The position numbers and the translations under genes are program-made. Below, piece by piece: positions 12,441 through 12,886 of a DNA stretch of 12,886 bases. Origin of the DNA: Pseudomonadota bacterium (lineage in GTDB: Bacteria; Pseudomonadota; Gammaproteobacteria; Steroidobacterales; Steroidobacteraceae); contig JAPTUI010000617.1 of NCBI GenBank assembly GCA_028067895.1, positions 1 to 12,886 on the forward strand, written 5' to 3'. The stretch's first letter is position 1, and every line of letters starts with the position of its first letter. The notes beneath the pieces were generated by a model. The model was not told the DNA's origin and searched no databases. It saw only the letters and a program-made list of their open reading frames with translations.

Positions 12441-12469
12441 TTGCATGTTTCATAAGTCGGTTTCATAAT
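12441..12469 (+). promoter_or_regulatory. Promoter with two direct repeats before the DUF7673 gene
   Basis: TTGCAT (12441-12446), a 17-nt spacer and CATAAT (12464-12469) give a good sigma70-type promoter. GTTTCATAA occurs twice (12447-12455 and 12460-12468), filling the spacer and the -10, so a bound regulator would block transcription. The downstream ATG is 33 nt away. Confidence 0.5.
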
Positions 12470-12502
12470 TGGCGCCGGTTTCACCCCTTTTGATGGCGCC
12501 CC

Positions 12503-12886
12503 ATGAGCAACGTCACCCGCCTGCCCCCGTCCCGGAAGAAGGTCCACGTCGAGGCCGATATTCCGGCGAGCCAGCTCGATGAATTCAGCCGCGCGGTTGC
12601 CGCGCTCACCGCCGGCGAGCGGCCGCGGATGGATGCGCTGGCCCGCGATGAAGGCGAGATCGTCAGCCGCGCGATGGCCGGCCTGCGGCAGATCGAGGAA
12701 GCGATAGAGGCCCACCCGGGCACCGGTCAGGCACGACGCCTGGTCAAGTTCCTGGCGGGGGTCTACAACGGCGAGGACTTCCCGTTCGACCTGGGCGAGC
12801 TGCGGGGGCTCGACACGGAGCTCGCCAACGCCTGCCTCGATTACCTGAACTACGACCGGCTGGGCAAGCACGAGGTCCACAAGCAC
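12503..12886 (+). CDS. DUF7673-like plasmid hypothetical protein (3' partial)
   Basis: The frame from ATG 12503 runs 128 codons to the window edge without a stop. The N-terminus is basic and probably disordered (SNVTRLPPSRKKVHVEADIP). Residues about 55-115 form helices resembling the DUF7673 domain of plasmid and integrative-element proteins: ALxxLxxIA-like GLRQIEEAIEAHPGTGQARR, then FLAGVYNGEDFPFDLGELRG. No function is known for this family. No good Shine-Dalgarno precedes the ATG, but a promoter lies at 12441-12469. The G+C returns to the backbone level, so the OLD insertion ends between 12402 and here. The family name is from memory and moderately sure. Confidence 0.6.
   Translation, partial: MSNVTRLPPSRKKVHVEADIPASQLDEFSRAVAALTAGERPRMDALARDEGEIVSRAMAGLRQIEEAIEAHPGTGQARRLVKFLAGVYNGEDFPFDLGELRGLDTELANACLDYLNYDRLGKHEVHKH

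Noticed and set aside
10396..12886. Gabija (GajA-GajB) system
   Set aside because: The ATPase/TOPRIM half is present, but the following gene is DUF7673-like and not a UvrD-type helicase.

Overview
The window looks like part of the backbone and cargo of a plasmid, or of a plasmid-derived integrated element, from a high-GC proteobacterium. A gammaproteobacterium is most likely, judging from the RepA type, the Ti/RSF1010/pTF1-type oriT and the DUF7673, BrnTA and VapBC genes, but no species can be named. Hand counts give about 70% G+C in one relaxase row (4021-4080) and about 45% in one row of the OLD gene (11461-11520), so the right part contains transferred material. There are no rRNA or tRNA genes, no CRISPR array and no complete insertion sequence.

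Layout from left to right. (1) 3-1508, replication and maintenance: the end of a small ribbon-helix-helix partition-like protein, a RepA initiator, and an iteron origin with three perfect 20-bp iterons, two DnaA boxes facing each other and a hairpin-rich flank. (2) 1509-2682, stability: a perfect 25-bp tandem repeat, an orphan RelB-like antitoxin, and a complete vapBC operon with promoter, palindromic operator and a probable CTG start for the toxin. (3) 2711-4766, mobilisation: a Ti TraD-like accessory gene on the minus strand, an oriT in the divergent gap (hairpin plus nick-region core), a DUF1272 zinc-binding protein, and a short MobA/MobL relaxase only 3 nt behind it. (4) 4881-6210, a regulatory cargo operon: a YCII/DGPF protein and an ECF41-like sigma factor with a C-terminal SnoaL-like domain, preceded by a promoter resembling the reported ECF41 target motif. 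(5) 6349-8209: a frameshifted antitoxin remnant on the minus strand, then a TraD/TrwB-type coupling ATPase. (6) 8248-9021: an unrecognised three-helix membrane protein. (7) 9022-12402, a conflict cluster: a structured gap, a SymE-like toxin, a brnT-brnA module and a 668-aa OLD-family ATPase/TOPRIM nuclease with no GajB helicase beside it. (8) 12441-12886: a promoter with two 9-bp repeats and the first part of a DUF7673 gene that runs off the window.

Working together, RepA and the iterons would control copy number. The partition protein and the VapBC and BrnTA modules would stabilise inheritance. The TraD-like protein, oriT, relaxase and coupling protein would allow transfer through a type IV secretion channel that is not encoded here. 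The ECF/YCII operon and the SymE-BrnTA-OLD cluster are accessory load; OLD is a candidate anti-phage or anti-plasmid nuclease.
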